Shown: in pieces, positions 11,940 to 22,552 of the stretch
Layout of the letters: every line of letters starts with the position of its first letter
Position numbering within the stretch: position 1 is the first letter of the stretch
From: Hexactinellida sp. DTS-2022
Taxonomy: Eukaryota > Porifera > Hexactinellida
Assembly (NCBI GenBank): GCA_028753945.1
Contig: JAPNXP010000012.1
Span: 5,044,501-5,108,500 of the forward strand
Direction: 5' to 3'
DNA: 64,000 nt
The notes under the pieces: model-generated
Seen by the model: only the letters and a program-made list of their open reading frames with translations
What the model was told of the DNA's origin: nothing
Database searches by the model: none
Position numbers and translations under genes: made by a program

Positions 11940-14900
11940 TTAAACATTAAACGCTAATATGATGCTGGCTATTGTTAGAGCTAATGAAGCGATTAGACTG
12001 CAAGCACGACTTTGGAATGCGGGGTCATTCTCCAGGCCCGAGGGGCTGATGAAGAGACCGCTCCCTATAAGCTCTGATCCATCCGTCTGTCTCCTCTTCC
12101 TGTTAGAGCTAGCAGTGGTGTCTCCAGCCTTGTCGTCTCTCAGTCTCTGTATGAACACCCTCAGTCTCTCCCCGCACTCAGAACAGTGTGTGCCAATAAC
12201 CGCTTTCACTTGCACCACTATAGCCCCAACTGTGTCGTACTTGTGTCGACAGGAGAACTCACACCTGTCGTCAAACAGGGAATAGTTAGTCAGTATTTCC
12301 CAGTCCGATTCCACCTCTCTGCACAGATCCTTTAAGTCGACTTCTGACTTTCCCTTTCTGAATGCGTAATCTTGCACCTCATCCACATCGATATGCAGAA
12401 TGCCCTGAGCGCCTACACACATAATGATATATACCTGATACCTGTATGGTATGTGACCTGAATGAGCTAGTACCTGCTATGGGACACATCGAGTCACTGG
12501 CTTTTGTCGTGTAGAAACACTCAGGCGGTATTCTCTCACATTTTATTTTGGCTTTATCCACACAACTACCGCTATAGTCGCGTGTTGTGCCACCAGTGGC
12601 CAACTCCAGATCACACAGGTTGTTGTATGTCTCCTTATCGAACCCACAGAACCCCTCTCCATTGTTATCAGCCTGACAGAGCTGGTCATCGCATGCTCTG
12701 TGATATTTTATATCAAAATCCTGGTTAACGAAGGCTTCGCATTCACTTCTGTATGTGACTCCGCTGCTACTGCAGACCGGCGCGTATCTGCCTCCTGTCG
12801 AGCAAGTAATGTTGCTGTTTATGGAAATACACTTAGTTGAGTTGCAGCCGTTGTCTTGTGTCATGATGCACATGTCTCTTGCCCTCTTTATGCTAGAGAA
12901 TTAATGCTGTTATATTATATACTATTCGTTAATATGTATCATTCTACTCACGGAACACATATTTCATCGCTTGAGCAGTTGCAGACTCTATCTTCTCCGC
13001 AGCGCCCGTGTGAATAGCTATCGCCCAATGCCATTGCTTTGCATTTGGAAATCCTGGCCCTCATCCCCGAAGCTAATTTCGCACACACCAACTCCGAATC
13101 TTGTTGTTCGCTACACTCGTCTTCGTCATCTCTCCCATCGCAGTCTTCGTCCATTGTTGATCCTTTCAAAACTCCATTCACGCATCTCATTTGGGCACAT
13201 GAGGTCGGAGAACTAATCCTACAACATAATGTAAAAAGTAGCGCTAAATGCTAATTCTATTCACTTACACTCTCCCGTGTGGAATGGTGCGTCCATGCCA
13301 AGTACAGCTCTCTGGGGACTGGACACATCGATGATTGATCTTGCACATAGTCCTATCAATAACTCCATTCTTGCATAGGCAGTAGCTACACCTGTTATTG
13401 GGATCGTCTACTTTATCTCCGGATAGTACAATTATCCCGTTGCGTGTTCTACAATGCTTTAGATTCCTACGCCTGCAGTTCTCTTGCGATACATCGGCTT
13501 CTGCTCTCCTGGTAGCCACCTTCAGGGGCTCTCCGCTGGTGATGTTGTAGCAAGTTTGTATGAGCGATCTGGCGTCCCTCTTCACAATGGAAGAACAGAG
13601 ATAGTTTCCGTCCAAAGAACAGCGAGATGAACTGACACTTGGGTTCCTCAGACATCTTGCTTCTGTAGAGATTGTAATATTCAAATATTGACATCAATGC
13701 AAATTTGCATGCTAATATGATTTAGATGGGTTCTCGTAACTCACCGTTATTACTGGCACCACTGATATTGACACATACGCCAAACACAACGCATTTTCCT
13801 TTGTGTACTTTTCTACAGAATAGATCCGGAGAACACATCTTTTCTACCTTTCTTCCATTCAGGAGCATCTCACACTCTTCGCTATCCAAACAGCTGTCCG
13901 TGTATCTGCAATTCTCTCCCTCTCCGCTCTCTACGATTGGTATAACATAAATGGTATACCTTGATATATTATTATTTATAGCTATACCTCGGAGACATTT
14001 GTAGCTAGAATCTTCTTCGATCTCGCACTCTCTGCCTCTAGCACATTGTCTGCTAGTCCCGCACTCAGGGGCTACAGACAACCATTCAGGAATCAAACCT
14101 ATGAATACATACGTATACCCTGAATGTAGTTTCCTACTTACGGGCAGGGGTGGAACAAGAAGCTGGACAGGGCGGACACCTCCCATTAGTTGAGTTTCTC
14201 ATTTCTTGTCTCACACAATGAAGATTCGATCCCGGACATGTACACGTTTCTATTAGTGTGTCTACAGATGCATATAATGTAACACGGGCTCTAATAACAA
14301 AATAATACAATACTGTACATATCACACTGCATATCATTAATCAATCTAAGTGAGGTTAATACCTGGATATGCTGATACTGAGGGTGATACGCTTCTCTGA
14401 AGTCTCTTTGGAGAGTTGTAATCGCGATCCAATAGATCTACATAATTTCATGTTTATTCTATAATTGTCTATACTTTAGTACAAGTAGAAATACGTAGTT
14501 ATACTCTACATTACAACGGAGTTTGTTTAAAATAGCAAGTCCTAGTTCCGTTAATTTTATTAGATAATCTAAATTAAAAACAATAATTTCTATCCGACCT
14601 GAAATCCTCTGTTAATAAAGCAGTGTGACCCCAACAAGCAGCGTTTAGAAATTAGCCATAAATGGATATAGAAATCTGCCCACTTTTGATGACTTAGTAA
14701 TTTCGCTAGTAGGCAAATTTATATTATTAATTACACTGAATTGATGTGTGTTTGCGATTAATACAAATATATTATAACAGTGCATACCATTAGACGCTTG
14801 AGCTAAGTCTTTGTCGAACTGGACATCTAAATCTTCCTGTATTCCTCCTCTGACATCTAGAAACATAGTGTATAATTATGTATATTTTCTTGAGACTAGC

Positions 14901-14973
14901 ATCTAACAACAAATAGCTTACCCATCAGATATGCCCCGATGAGACAAATTATAGTTATAGCATAAATCCTCAT
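11940..14973 (-). CDS. RECK-like cysteine-rich Kazal protein B, secreted, probable GPI anchor
   Basis: Ten exons (14973-14922, 14856-14788, 14437-14363, 14249-14142, 14071-13988, 13930-13745, 13662-13269, 13218-12952, 12892-12474, 12412-11940) join in phase to 708 residues. Signal peptide MRIYAITIICLIGAYLMG. Exons 2 and 3 encode a charged linker absent from paralogue A (ends near SPKRLQRS). Exons 4-10 match paralogues A and C module for module with the same intron phases, including ETCTCPGSNLHCV, a CxxGRECEIEEDSS module, the VWC-like CSYCLCKNG, DCDGRDDEDEC, two Kazal-like repeats and the last-exon domain. A full furin site NRKRRQ precedes SGLFISPS and a hydrophobic C-terminal tail. The last exon is nearly identical to that of C at DNA level, so duplication or gene conversion is recent there. 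Role unknown; a protease-inhibitor or surface-regulator function is inferred from Kazal repeats. Confidence 0.75.
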
Positions 14974-15187
14974 CGCGAATGGAAATAAACGAATACTTTA
15001 ATAGTACATATTTTATTTATATACAGTTTTAAATCAGAGTAGTTTCATAGAAACAGCAGCGCTAAATTTCATTGGACAATTCAATAATTTCAAAAGTCGT
15101 CATTTCTTGTTACTTATTACAATTTATTATTATTGGTACATACTTGCAACCGATGTACTTTTGGGATATTTAGCCAATGTAGTTAGT
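14974..15187. promoter_or_regulatory. Divergent promoter region, RECK-like B / actin-like
   Basis: The two start codons point away from each other across 214 bp of AT-rich sequence, so both promoters must lie here or overlap neighbouring transcribed sequence. No specific element can be named. An in-frame extension of the actin-like frame into this region (from 15107) is hydrophobic and unlike any actin, so I treat it as untranslated. Confidence 0.4.
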
Positions 15188-16324
15188 ATGTCGGAACAGC
15201 TGATTAAAAATACAGTTGTTATTGATAGTGGATCTGGTACGATTAAGGCGGGTCTGGCAGGAGATCACGCGCCTTATAGCGTGTGCCCCTCTGTAGTGGG
15301 GATGCCTCGACACTCAGGAGTTATGGTTGGCATGGGTCAATCGAGCCCATACTTTTGCAGACGGAGTTTAACACTACGGAATATATTAGTAATTGACTAC
15401 CCGATTGCAAATGGGATAATCAGAAATTGGGATAGAATGGAACTTATCTGGAAACACATCTTTTATGATGAACTAAAATTGGAACCCGAAGAGCACTTTG
15501 TACTTCTGACTGAATCTCCATTGAATCCAATGAAGAATCGAGAGAAGATGCCTGAGGTAATGTTTGAGACTTTCTGTGTTCCTGGGTTGTGTGTGTGTTC
15601 AAGCGCTATGCTGTCATTATACGCTACAGGCCGTACAACCGGACTAGTGATTGAGTCGGGAAAGGAAGCAACTCACGCTGTACCTATCTTCAAATCCTAT
15701 TCAATTACAAACGCTATTCAGAGTCTTAACGCAACATCTGGCAGAAACTTGACAGAATATATGATGCAAATGCTGTGCAAAAGCGGGTATTCATTCACCA
15801 CGACTTCGGAGAGAGAGATAGCACAAGACATCAAGGAGAAACTAGGTTATGTATCTCTGGACTTTAACAAGGAGTTGACGAAAGGTAGAAATGATATTCA
15901 TATGGATTATACATTTCCCGGCCCCCCCGAAGGCATCATACCTATTGGAGACGAGGGATTCAGATGTGCGGAGCCTATATTCTCGCCTTCCCATATGGGA
16001 TTGAGTACTGCTGGCTTACCAGATGCAGCTCACAACTCAATAACGCTATGTGACACCGACATTCATAAACACCTATACTCTAACATAGTGCTTTCTGGCG
16101 GCAACACTATGTTCCCCGGGATGGGAGAGAGGATGGAAATGGAAATTAAACACTTGGCCGCGTCAGACAATAAAGTTAAGGTACTCTCCCCTTCTGACAG
16201 GATACATAGTGCGTGGAGAGGAGGGTCGTATCTAGCCTCCTCGGATAATTTCCAAAGTATGTGTATTGCCAAGGAAGATTATGATGAAGTTGGTCCAACT
16301 ATCATACATAGGAAATGTTTCTAA
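15188..16324 (+). CDS. Divergent single-exon actin
   Basis: 378 residues from the ATG at 15188, against about 375 for conventional actin. Recognisable blocks: IDSGSGTIKAGLAGDHAPYSV, MVGMGQ, EEHFVLLTESPLNP..NREKMPEVMFETF, YSFTTTSEREIAQDIKEKLGYV, SNIVLSGGNTMFPGM, and the ending TIIHRKCF. Alignment with actin from memory shows changes at active-site positions: the AIQAVLSLYASG segment reads VCSSAMLSLYATG, so the glutamine that positions the hydrolytic water (Gln137) is replaced, and LDSGDG reads IESGKE, altering the Asp154/Asp157 loop. It may therefore bind nucleotide but hydrolyse poorly. No introns, which fits origin from a retrocopy. It lies between RECK-like genes B and C and converges with C 171 bp downstream. 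It does not match an ARP class by any insertion I can see. Confidence 0.85.
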   Translation: MSEQLIKNTVVIDSGSGTIKAGLAGDHAPYSVCPSVVGMPRHSGVMVGMGQSSPYFCRRSLTLRNILVIDYPIANGIIRNWDRMELIWKHIFYDELKLEPEEHFVLLTESPLNPMKNREKMPEVMFETFCVPGLCVCSSAMLSLYATGRTTGLVIESGKEATHAVPIFKSYSITNAIQSLNATSGRNLTEYMMQMLCKSGYSFTTTSEREIAQDIKEKLGYVSLDFNKELTKGRNDIHMDYTFPGPPEGIIPIGDEGFRCAEPIFSPSHMGLSTAGLPDAAHNSITLCDTDIHKHLYSNIVLSGGNTMFPGMGERMEMEIKHLAASDNKVKVLSPSDRIHSAWRGGSYLASSDNFQSMCIAKEDYDEVGPTIIHRKCF

Positions 16325-16495
16325 CCAATTTCTATTCAAATTTCGTATTTTTCCAAATTTAAATTAATTATATTGTAACTACTGTATATAACAGCAAATA
16401 ATATTAAAGGTATCTTTTTTCGTCACAAACAACACAAGTATACAATAAGTGATAGATTATATTACCTGCATAAAGCAGTATGTTATAATAGTTAG

Positions 16496-19400
16496 TTAGA
16501 CTAATGGTGAGAATAAATTATTGAGACACGCAGTTATGCTGACGATTACTAGGAACACTATCCCGATCCCAGTGGTGCCGGTTTGGAATGCGGGGTCATT
16601 CTCCAGGTCCGAGGGGCTGATGAAGAGACCGCTCCCTATAAGCTCCGATCCATCCGTCTGTCTCCTCTTCCTGTTAGAGCTAGCAGAGGTGTCTCCAGCC
16701 TTGTCGTCCCTCAGTCTCTGTATGAACACCCTCAGTCTCTCCCCGCACTCAGAACAGTGTGTGCCAATAACCGCTTTCACTTGCACCACTATAGCCCCAA
16801 TTGTGTCGTACTTATTTCGACAGGAGAACTCACACCTGTCGTCAAACAGAGAAAAGACAGTCAGTATTTCCCAGTCCGATTCCACCTCTCTGCACAGGTC
16901 CTTTAAGTCGACTTCTGACTTTCCCTTTCTGAATGCGTAATCTTGCACTTCATCCACATCGATATGCAGAATGCCCTGAGCGCCTACACACAGGAATGAT
17001 ATATACCTGATACCTGTATGGTCTGTGACCTGAATGAGCTAGTACCTGCTATGGGACACATCGAGTCACTGGCTTTTGTAGTGTAGAAACACTCAGGCGG
17101 TATTACTGCACATTTACTCTCCAGCTGAGATTGTTCTACAACACAACTACCCAAGTAATCTGGTGTTGTGCTGCCAGTAGCTAACTCCAGATCACACAGG
17201 TTGTTATATGTCTGCTTATCGAATCCACAGAATCCCTCTCCATTGTTATTATTTGAGCAGAGTGGGTCTTCGCACGCTCTGAGGTATCTTATGTCATATT
17301 CCAAGTTAACGAAAGATTCACATTCGCTCCTGTATGTAATTGCACTGTTGCTGCAGACTGGCGAGATGTTAGTATCGTCTGTTGAGCAAGTTATGTTGCT
17401 GTTGATTGAGATGCACTGAGTTGTCCTGCAACCAGTGTTATCAGGCGATATGCACACATCTCTGGATCTCTTTACACTGGAGGGAATAGTATAAAAGAAA
17501 CTGGTAGCATTAAAGATTGTGTATCACGTTAGGATCAATTTACAGTATACTAAACTTACGGAACACATATTTCGTTACTTTGACAGTTGCACACTTCATT
17601 TTGCCCACAGCGTCCATCAACATAAGTATATCCTAATGCTACTGCCCTACACTTTGGGAACCTTGATCTTATTCCCGAATCAAGTTCCGCACAAACTAGC
17701 TCAGTGCTCTGTTCAGGAGTACACACGTCTGAATCGTCTCTCCCATTGCAGTCAACATCCATGGTTGATTCTCTCAATGCTCCATTCACACATCTCATTT
17801 GGACACATGTGGTCAGGGAGCTTACTCTATGAAATAAATTCATTAAATGCTATCCATTTAGTGTTTGTGATTCATAAATCGATTGACTTACACTCTCCCA
17901 TCTAGAATGGTACGGCCATTCACAGTACAGCTGTTGGGGAACTGGACACATCGGGAATTGGTTCTGCACATAGTCCTGTCAATAACCCCGTTATTGCACA
18001 GGCAGTAGCTACACCTGTTGCTGGAGTCATCTACTTTATCTCCGGATAGTACAGTTATTCTGTTGTGTGTTCGACAAGCATCGAAGTTCATACGTCTGCA
18101 GTTTTCTTGCAATACATTTGACTCTGAGCTTCGCCTAACCACGCTCAGAATATCTCCACTGGTGATGTTGTAGCAAGTCTGCACAACTGATCCGTCTGGA
18201 GTCCTTTCCGTGGAAGAACAGAGATAGTTTCCATCCGCAGAGCAGAGAGACGAATTGACACTTGGGTTTCTTAAGCATGTTGCTTCTATTTAATACAATT
18301 ACATAGATAGAATTACCTATAGTACAGTAAAACCTCGTACACGGTTAATACGAAATTCCGGTTAATAGCAACACTACTTCAGTCCCCTTCAAAGCCTTTC
18401 AATACAAATTATATTGGTTAATAGTAATGCCGGATAAGGCGAACGCGTTTTGACGGTCCCCTGTTGTTGGTGCTAACAAGCTCCTACTGCATCGATTATT
18501 ACTGGCACATGATGAACATTTATTTTATCGGCCAATACCTTTTCAATATGATAAATAACGACCTTGCCAGTATCTGAAGATTACATAGAAATGTGATGCC
18601 GATAGAGAATTAATTAACTCGTGTATTTTTATGATAATGATAATTAAACCTTCGATTTTATGGAAGTAATTCTAGGGATTATTAATTCAGAAATTAACCA
18701 TATAAGTGAATGAACAATTTATATCCGTGATCCAATATACTGAATACAACACAATAGGCACCCTGACATCACGCATATAGGTTACCATACTTTCTCATAG
18801 GTATATAATAGAGTCAGTTCCCTACAACTCACCAAAATCTCTGGCATTAGTTATATTCACACATACTCCAGTTACAACGCAGTTTGATTTGCTTATTTCC
18901 CTGCAAAACAGTCCCGGACTACACGTCTGCTCCACTTTCCTTCCTCTCAAAATATCGCACTGTTCTCTGTCCAGACAGTTATCTGTGTAGCTGCACTCGC
19001 CTCCCTCCACACTCTCTGCGTTAGGTATAGTTTTATTTAATTGTTGTAGCTTAATTACTCGTTTGTTATAACTCTACCTAGCTCACAAATGTAGCTTGAG
19101 TCATCTCTGATTTCACACTTGCTACCGCTGGCACACTGTCTGTTAGACTCACACTCGGGAGCTAATACATATAATTAATTAATTAGGATAGTATATATCA
19201 TACAGTATTAGGAGACAAATTTGAGACAATATCTTACAGGCAATAGTGGGACAGGAAGTTGGGCAAGGCTGACATCTCCCATCAATTGAGTTGCTCATTG
19301 CTTGTATTAGACAGCGTAGATTCGCTCCCGGACAGTTGCATATTTCTAAAAATATATAATTATTGTAAATAAAGTAAACTATCGTTATAACGAAGTGCTT

Positions 19401-20792
19401 GGAACATGTAAATTCCTTCGTTACAGGGGCGTAGACAACATTTTTAGTTTGGGGGGGCTGAGGTGTGGGATTACTTTAAATTACGACCAAACTATAAATT
19501 AGTAGTATGATCAATTTGAATTAAGGCCAGGTAAAATAAATTAATTGTTTATCATCCGGATTTTTTCAGAAAATACGAACGGCGGACGGGATTTTATTTT
19601 TATTTTTTATTTCCGTGGATATGCAAATAACATTAACCTATGCCAAACAACAAATATTATTATTTTATTTTGTTATAAAATCACATAACAATGTTAAATT
19701 ATTAAATAATGCTCTAAAATACAAGACTTATTAATAATTGATACATTAGGAGTACTTTACACAAGTTTATAGCTAATATTTTGTACTATTATGTTCGTGA
19801 GATAATAATAAAATATATCCGGATGGGGGGTTAAATTTGGGACGGGCGGGGATGATAAACAAGTTATTTGTTTTATATGGCCTAATAGGAAATTTTTTGG
19901 GGGGCTTAAGCCCCCCCAAACCCCCCCCTTGTCTACGGCTATGCGTTAGATCCGGATATTCGTTATAAGCGGATAATAATTAATGCATTTAGTGCTCTGG
20001 GGAAAATCTCCATTTCGCGGTTATTTCGTTATATCCAACTAGGTTATAACGGGAGTTTACTGTAGGTTAAATAGAGCTGTTATTAGTTGCTTATTCAATA
20101 GATCGTTTCGTTTATCCGAACCTGTGGGAGTTGATAGTGTTACAATCTGCTGGTTTCTCGTTGTTTCAGTAGTACTGTCAGTGTTGCGATTCCCTACGGT
20201 TTCAGAACTGGTTGTTTGCGCCATGGTGACTAAGTATACACAAAATAATTATGAATTAATCACCTATGGGATCGTTTTATTATTGATTAAAATTTATAAG
20301 TATTACCTATGGAAATAGCGTTTGTAATGCTGGAATCTGTTGTTGAGTTCGATGTCTGATTAATCTCACTCGTTGCAACGGTAGAATTAATCTCACTCGT
20401 TGCAGCGGTGGAATCTGTGGTTGGATCAGAAGACTGCTTAGTCTCACTCGTTGTGTCTGCTTCTACTCTCACCGTACTAGCGGAGGTAGTAGAGTCTGAT
20501 GAGGGTTTGGTCTCACTCGTTGTTGCTTCTGTTTTTGCAGCGGTAGAATCTGTGGCTGGATCAGACTGCTTAGTCTCACTCGTTGTGTCTGCTTCTACTC
20601 TCACCACAATAGCGGAGGTAGTAGAGTCTGTGGAATCCACTAGTTGAATTCCTAAATCGTCGACATTTCCGATGACACCTAAACATTCAAGCAGTAAAAT
20701 AATTCAAAATTTAGAATGCTACCTGTTTGCTTACCGTTTGCTGCTATCCATAGCATACAGATTGAGAGTATAATATGAAGTCCCATAGTCAT
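16496..20792 (-). CDS. RECK-like cysteine-rich Kazal protein C with Ser/Thr-rich stalk
   Basis: Ten exons (20792-20735, 20678-20307, 20229-20122, 19345-19238, 19161-19078, 19015-18833, 18285-17892, 17826-17560, 17476-17046, 16983-16496) join in phase to 830 residues. Signal peptide MTMGLHIILSICMLWIAANG. Exons 2-3 encode about 160 residues of Ser/Thr/Glu-rich sequence with the repeated unit VRVEADTTSETKQS, a mucin-like stalk missing in paralogue A and replaced by a charged linker in B. Exons 4-10 follow B module by module, with two Kazal-like repeats in exon 9. The last exon carries NRKRRQ and a longer hydrophobic end (GIGIVFLVIVSITACL) that could be a GPI signal or a membrane helix. The exon 3 donor (GTTCGG at 20121-20116) is weak but is the one that keeps phase. 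Two introns contain MITEs. Confidence 0.7.
18323..18491. mobile_element. Pogo-like MITE, family 2
   Basis: Starts TACAGTAAAACCTCGTACACGG and ends near GCTCCTACTGCA. The interior (CAGTCCCCTTCAAAGCC and GCCGGATAAGGC) matches 3284-3434. It lies in intron 6 of RECK-like gene C. Confidence 0.65.
19370..20064. mobile_element. Pogo-like MITE family 1, interrupted by a second element
   Basis: The outer parts 19370-19423 and 19944-20064 together reconstruct a family 1 MITE: the left end is TAAAGTAAACTATCGTTATAA and the right end TATAACGGGAGTTTACTGTA. A 520-bp unrelated element sits inside it. It occupies intron 3 of RECK-like gene C. Confidence 0.75.
19424..19943. mobile_element. Nested 520-bp element with G-rich subterminal tracts
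   Basis: Ends CAGGGGCGTAGACAA and the inverse TTGTCTACGGCTATG, with runs of G just inside the left end and runs of C just inside the right end. It is flanked on both sides by CGTTA (19419-19423 and 19944-19948), a probable 5-bp target duplication. No coding capacity. The superfamily is not assigned; the CAGGG start recalls hAT, but hAT normally makes 8-bp duplications. Confidence 0.65.
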
Positions 20793-21177
20793 GGTTAAGA
20801 TGCTGAAATGATTCTTTCATTTATATTTGTACTCTTGCGCAGTGTCGAATATGCAACCAAAGTTGTATTGAATAAGGTGTAATTGTTTTCATTGGACAAC
20901 TCTTAATTTCTAAAGAGGTTACCAACACTGTCAATCAATTTGTGAGTGCCAATACTTATTCGATCTCATCATTATTTCTTTAACAAACTGAGTCATTTTA
21001 CGTAATCGATCGTTCCTTTCTTTCTGAGAATTTGTAACTTGGTTCGAGTAACTACAGTGGTGTTATATCAACGTCAAACAGAACTTTATTTAGTGGAATA
21101 AATTACAATAATATCCTAGGGTGTTATTGTATTCTCCAAATATATTTCTACTGAATTATACAAACAAATAATTTGAT
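20793..21177. other. Upstream region of RECK-like gene C
   Basis: AT-rich, no open frame. It includes at about 21053 a short TACAGTGGTGTTATATCAACG that looks like an orphan terminal repeat of the MITE beginning at 21178. Confidence 0.5.
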
Positions 21178-21281
21178 TACAGTGGTGTTCGCGTAATAGC
21201 AGGTCCTATTTTACACAAAATTACCTTGTTAATAGACGAACTTGCTATTAGAACAGAATTAACATTAATGCTCACTTGGGA

Positions 21282-22533
21282 ATGGATGTGAAGTTAGCAG
21301 CAAGTCCAGCAGCAAAAAGTGAGCACGATGCATCTGGTTATAACTCCACTCTACCATAGGCTGTGGGGCTAAAATTAATACCACAGCTCTATCCCCGATG
21401 TAGGTTTATGAAATTTCAATTTTTAGTCTCTAACACCCAAAACCACTTGACAGTGACAGTGCAAAAATTACCCTTTTTCACTAGATAACCCACATCCAAT
21501 TTGAGTGAGCACGATACACCTGGTTATAACTCCACTATACCATTGCTTGGCGGGCTGAAATTTATACCACAGCTTTATCCCCGATGTAGGTTTACGCTAT
21601 TTCAATTTTTAGTCTCTAACATCCAAAACCACTTGACAGTGACAGTGCAAAAATTACCCTTTTTCACTGGATAATTATCCCACATCCAAATTGAGTGAGC
21701 ACGATGCATCTGGTTATAGCTACACTATACCATTGCTTGGCGGGCTGAAATTTATACCACAGCTTTATCCCCGATGTAGGTTTACGCTATTTCAATTTTT
21801 AGCCTCTAACATCCAAAACCACTTGACAGTGACAGTGCAAAAATTACCCTTTTTCACTGGATAATTATCCCACATCCAATTTGAGTGAGCACGATGCATC
21901 TGGTTATAACTACACTATACCATTGCTTGGCGGGCTGAAATTTATACCACAGCTCTATCCCCGATGTAGGTTTACGCTATTTCAATTTTTAGTCTCTAAC
22001 ATCCAAAACCACTTGACAGTGACAGTGCAAAAATGACCCATTTTCACTAGATAATTATCCCACATCCAAATTGAGTGAGCACGATGCATCTGGTTATAAC
22101 TCCACTCTACTATAGGCTGGCGGGCTGAAATTGATGCCACAGCTCTATTCCCGATGTAGGTTTATACTATTTCAAAAAACATGTATCAATTTTCATCCCA
22201 TAATGACTAATCATATTTACGAGTGTGAAGTTGGCGCAGTATTCAACTGAGCACAGATCAAATCCAAATTTGAGGCCCTTCCCACAGTTGGATTTGGCCA
22301 AAAATTACACCCCTTAAAGGGGAGATACGGACATTTTTGATTCTGGATAAAAATCTTATAATTTTTATTTTTTGTATTTATTTTAAAAATTATGTCTGAG
22401 CACTAAAAAAAATTATTTTTGACAACAATTTTTCGAAAATGAAGTTAAAACTTTGCAAACTTTGCATACATGTTTGTGAGTAAGGGACGTTTCTTATTTC
22501 AAAATATTTCAAAAAAATATCAATATTCCTATG
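21282..22533 (+). repeat. Left arm of foldback element, five 190-bp repeats
   Basis: GAGCACGAT recurs at 21321, 21507, 21697, 21887 and 22077, a period of 186-190 bp, within units that contain CTGGTTATAACT, CCGATGTAGGTTTA and CACTTGACAGTGACAGTGC. The inner part, 22190-22533, is unique sequence that pairs with 24711-25070. Confidence 0.9.
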
Positions 22534-22552
22534 AGATACAATTGAAATAATT

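Noticed and set aside
15107..15187. 27-residue N-terminal extension of the actin-like frame
   Set aside because: It is hydrophobic and tyrosine-rich, unlike any actin start, and the inner ATG gives a normal-length protein.
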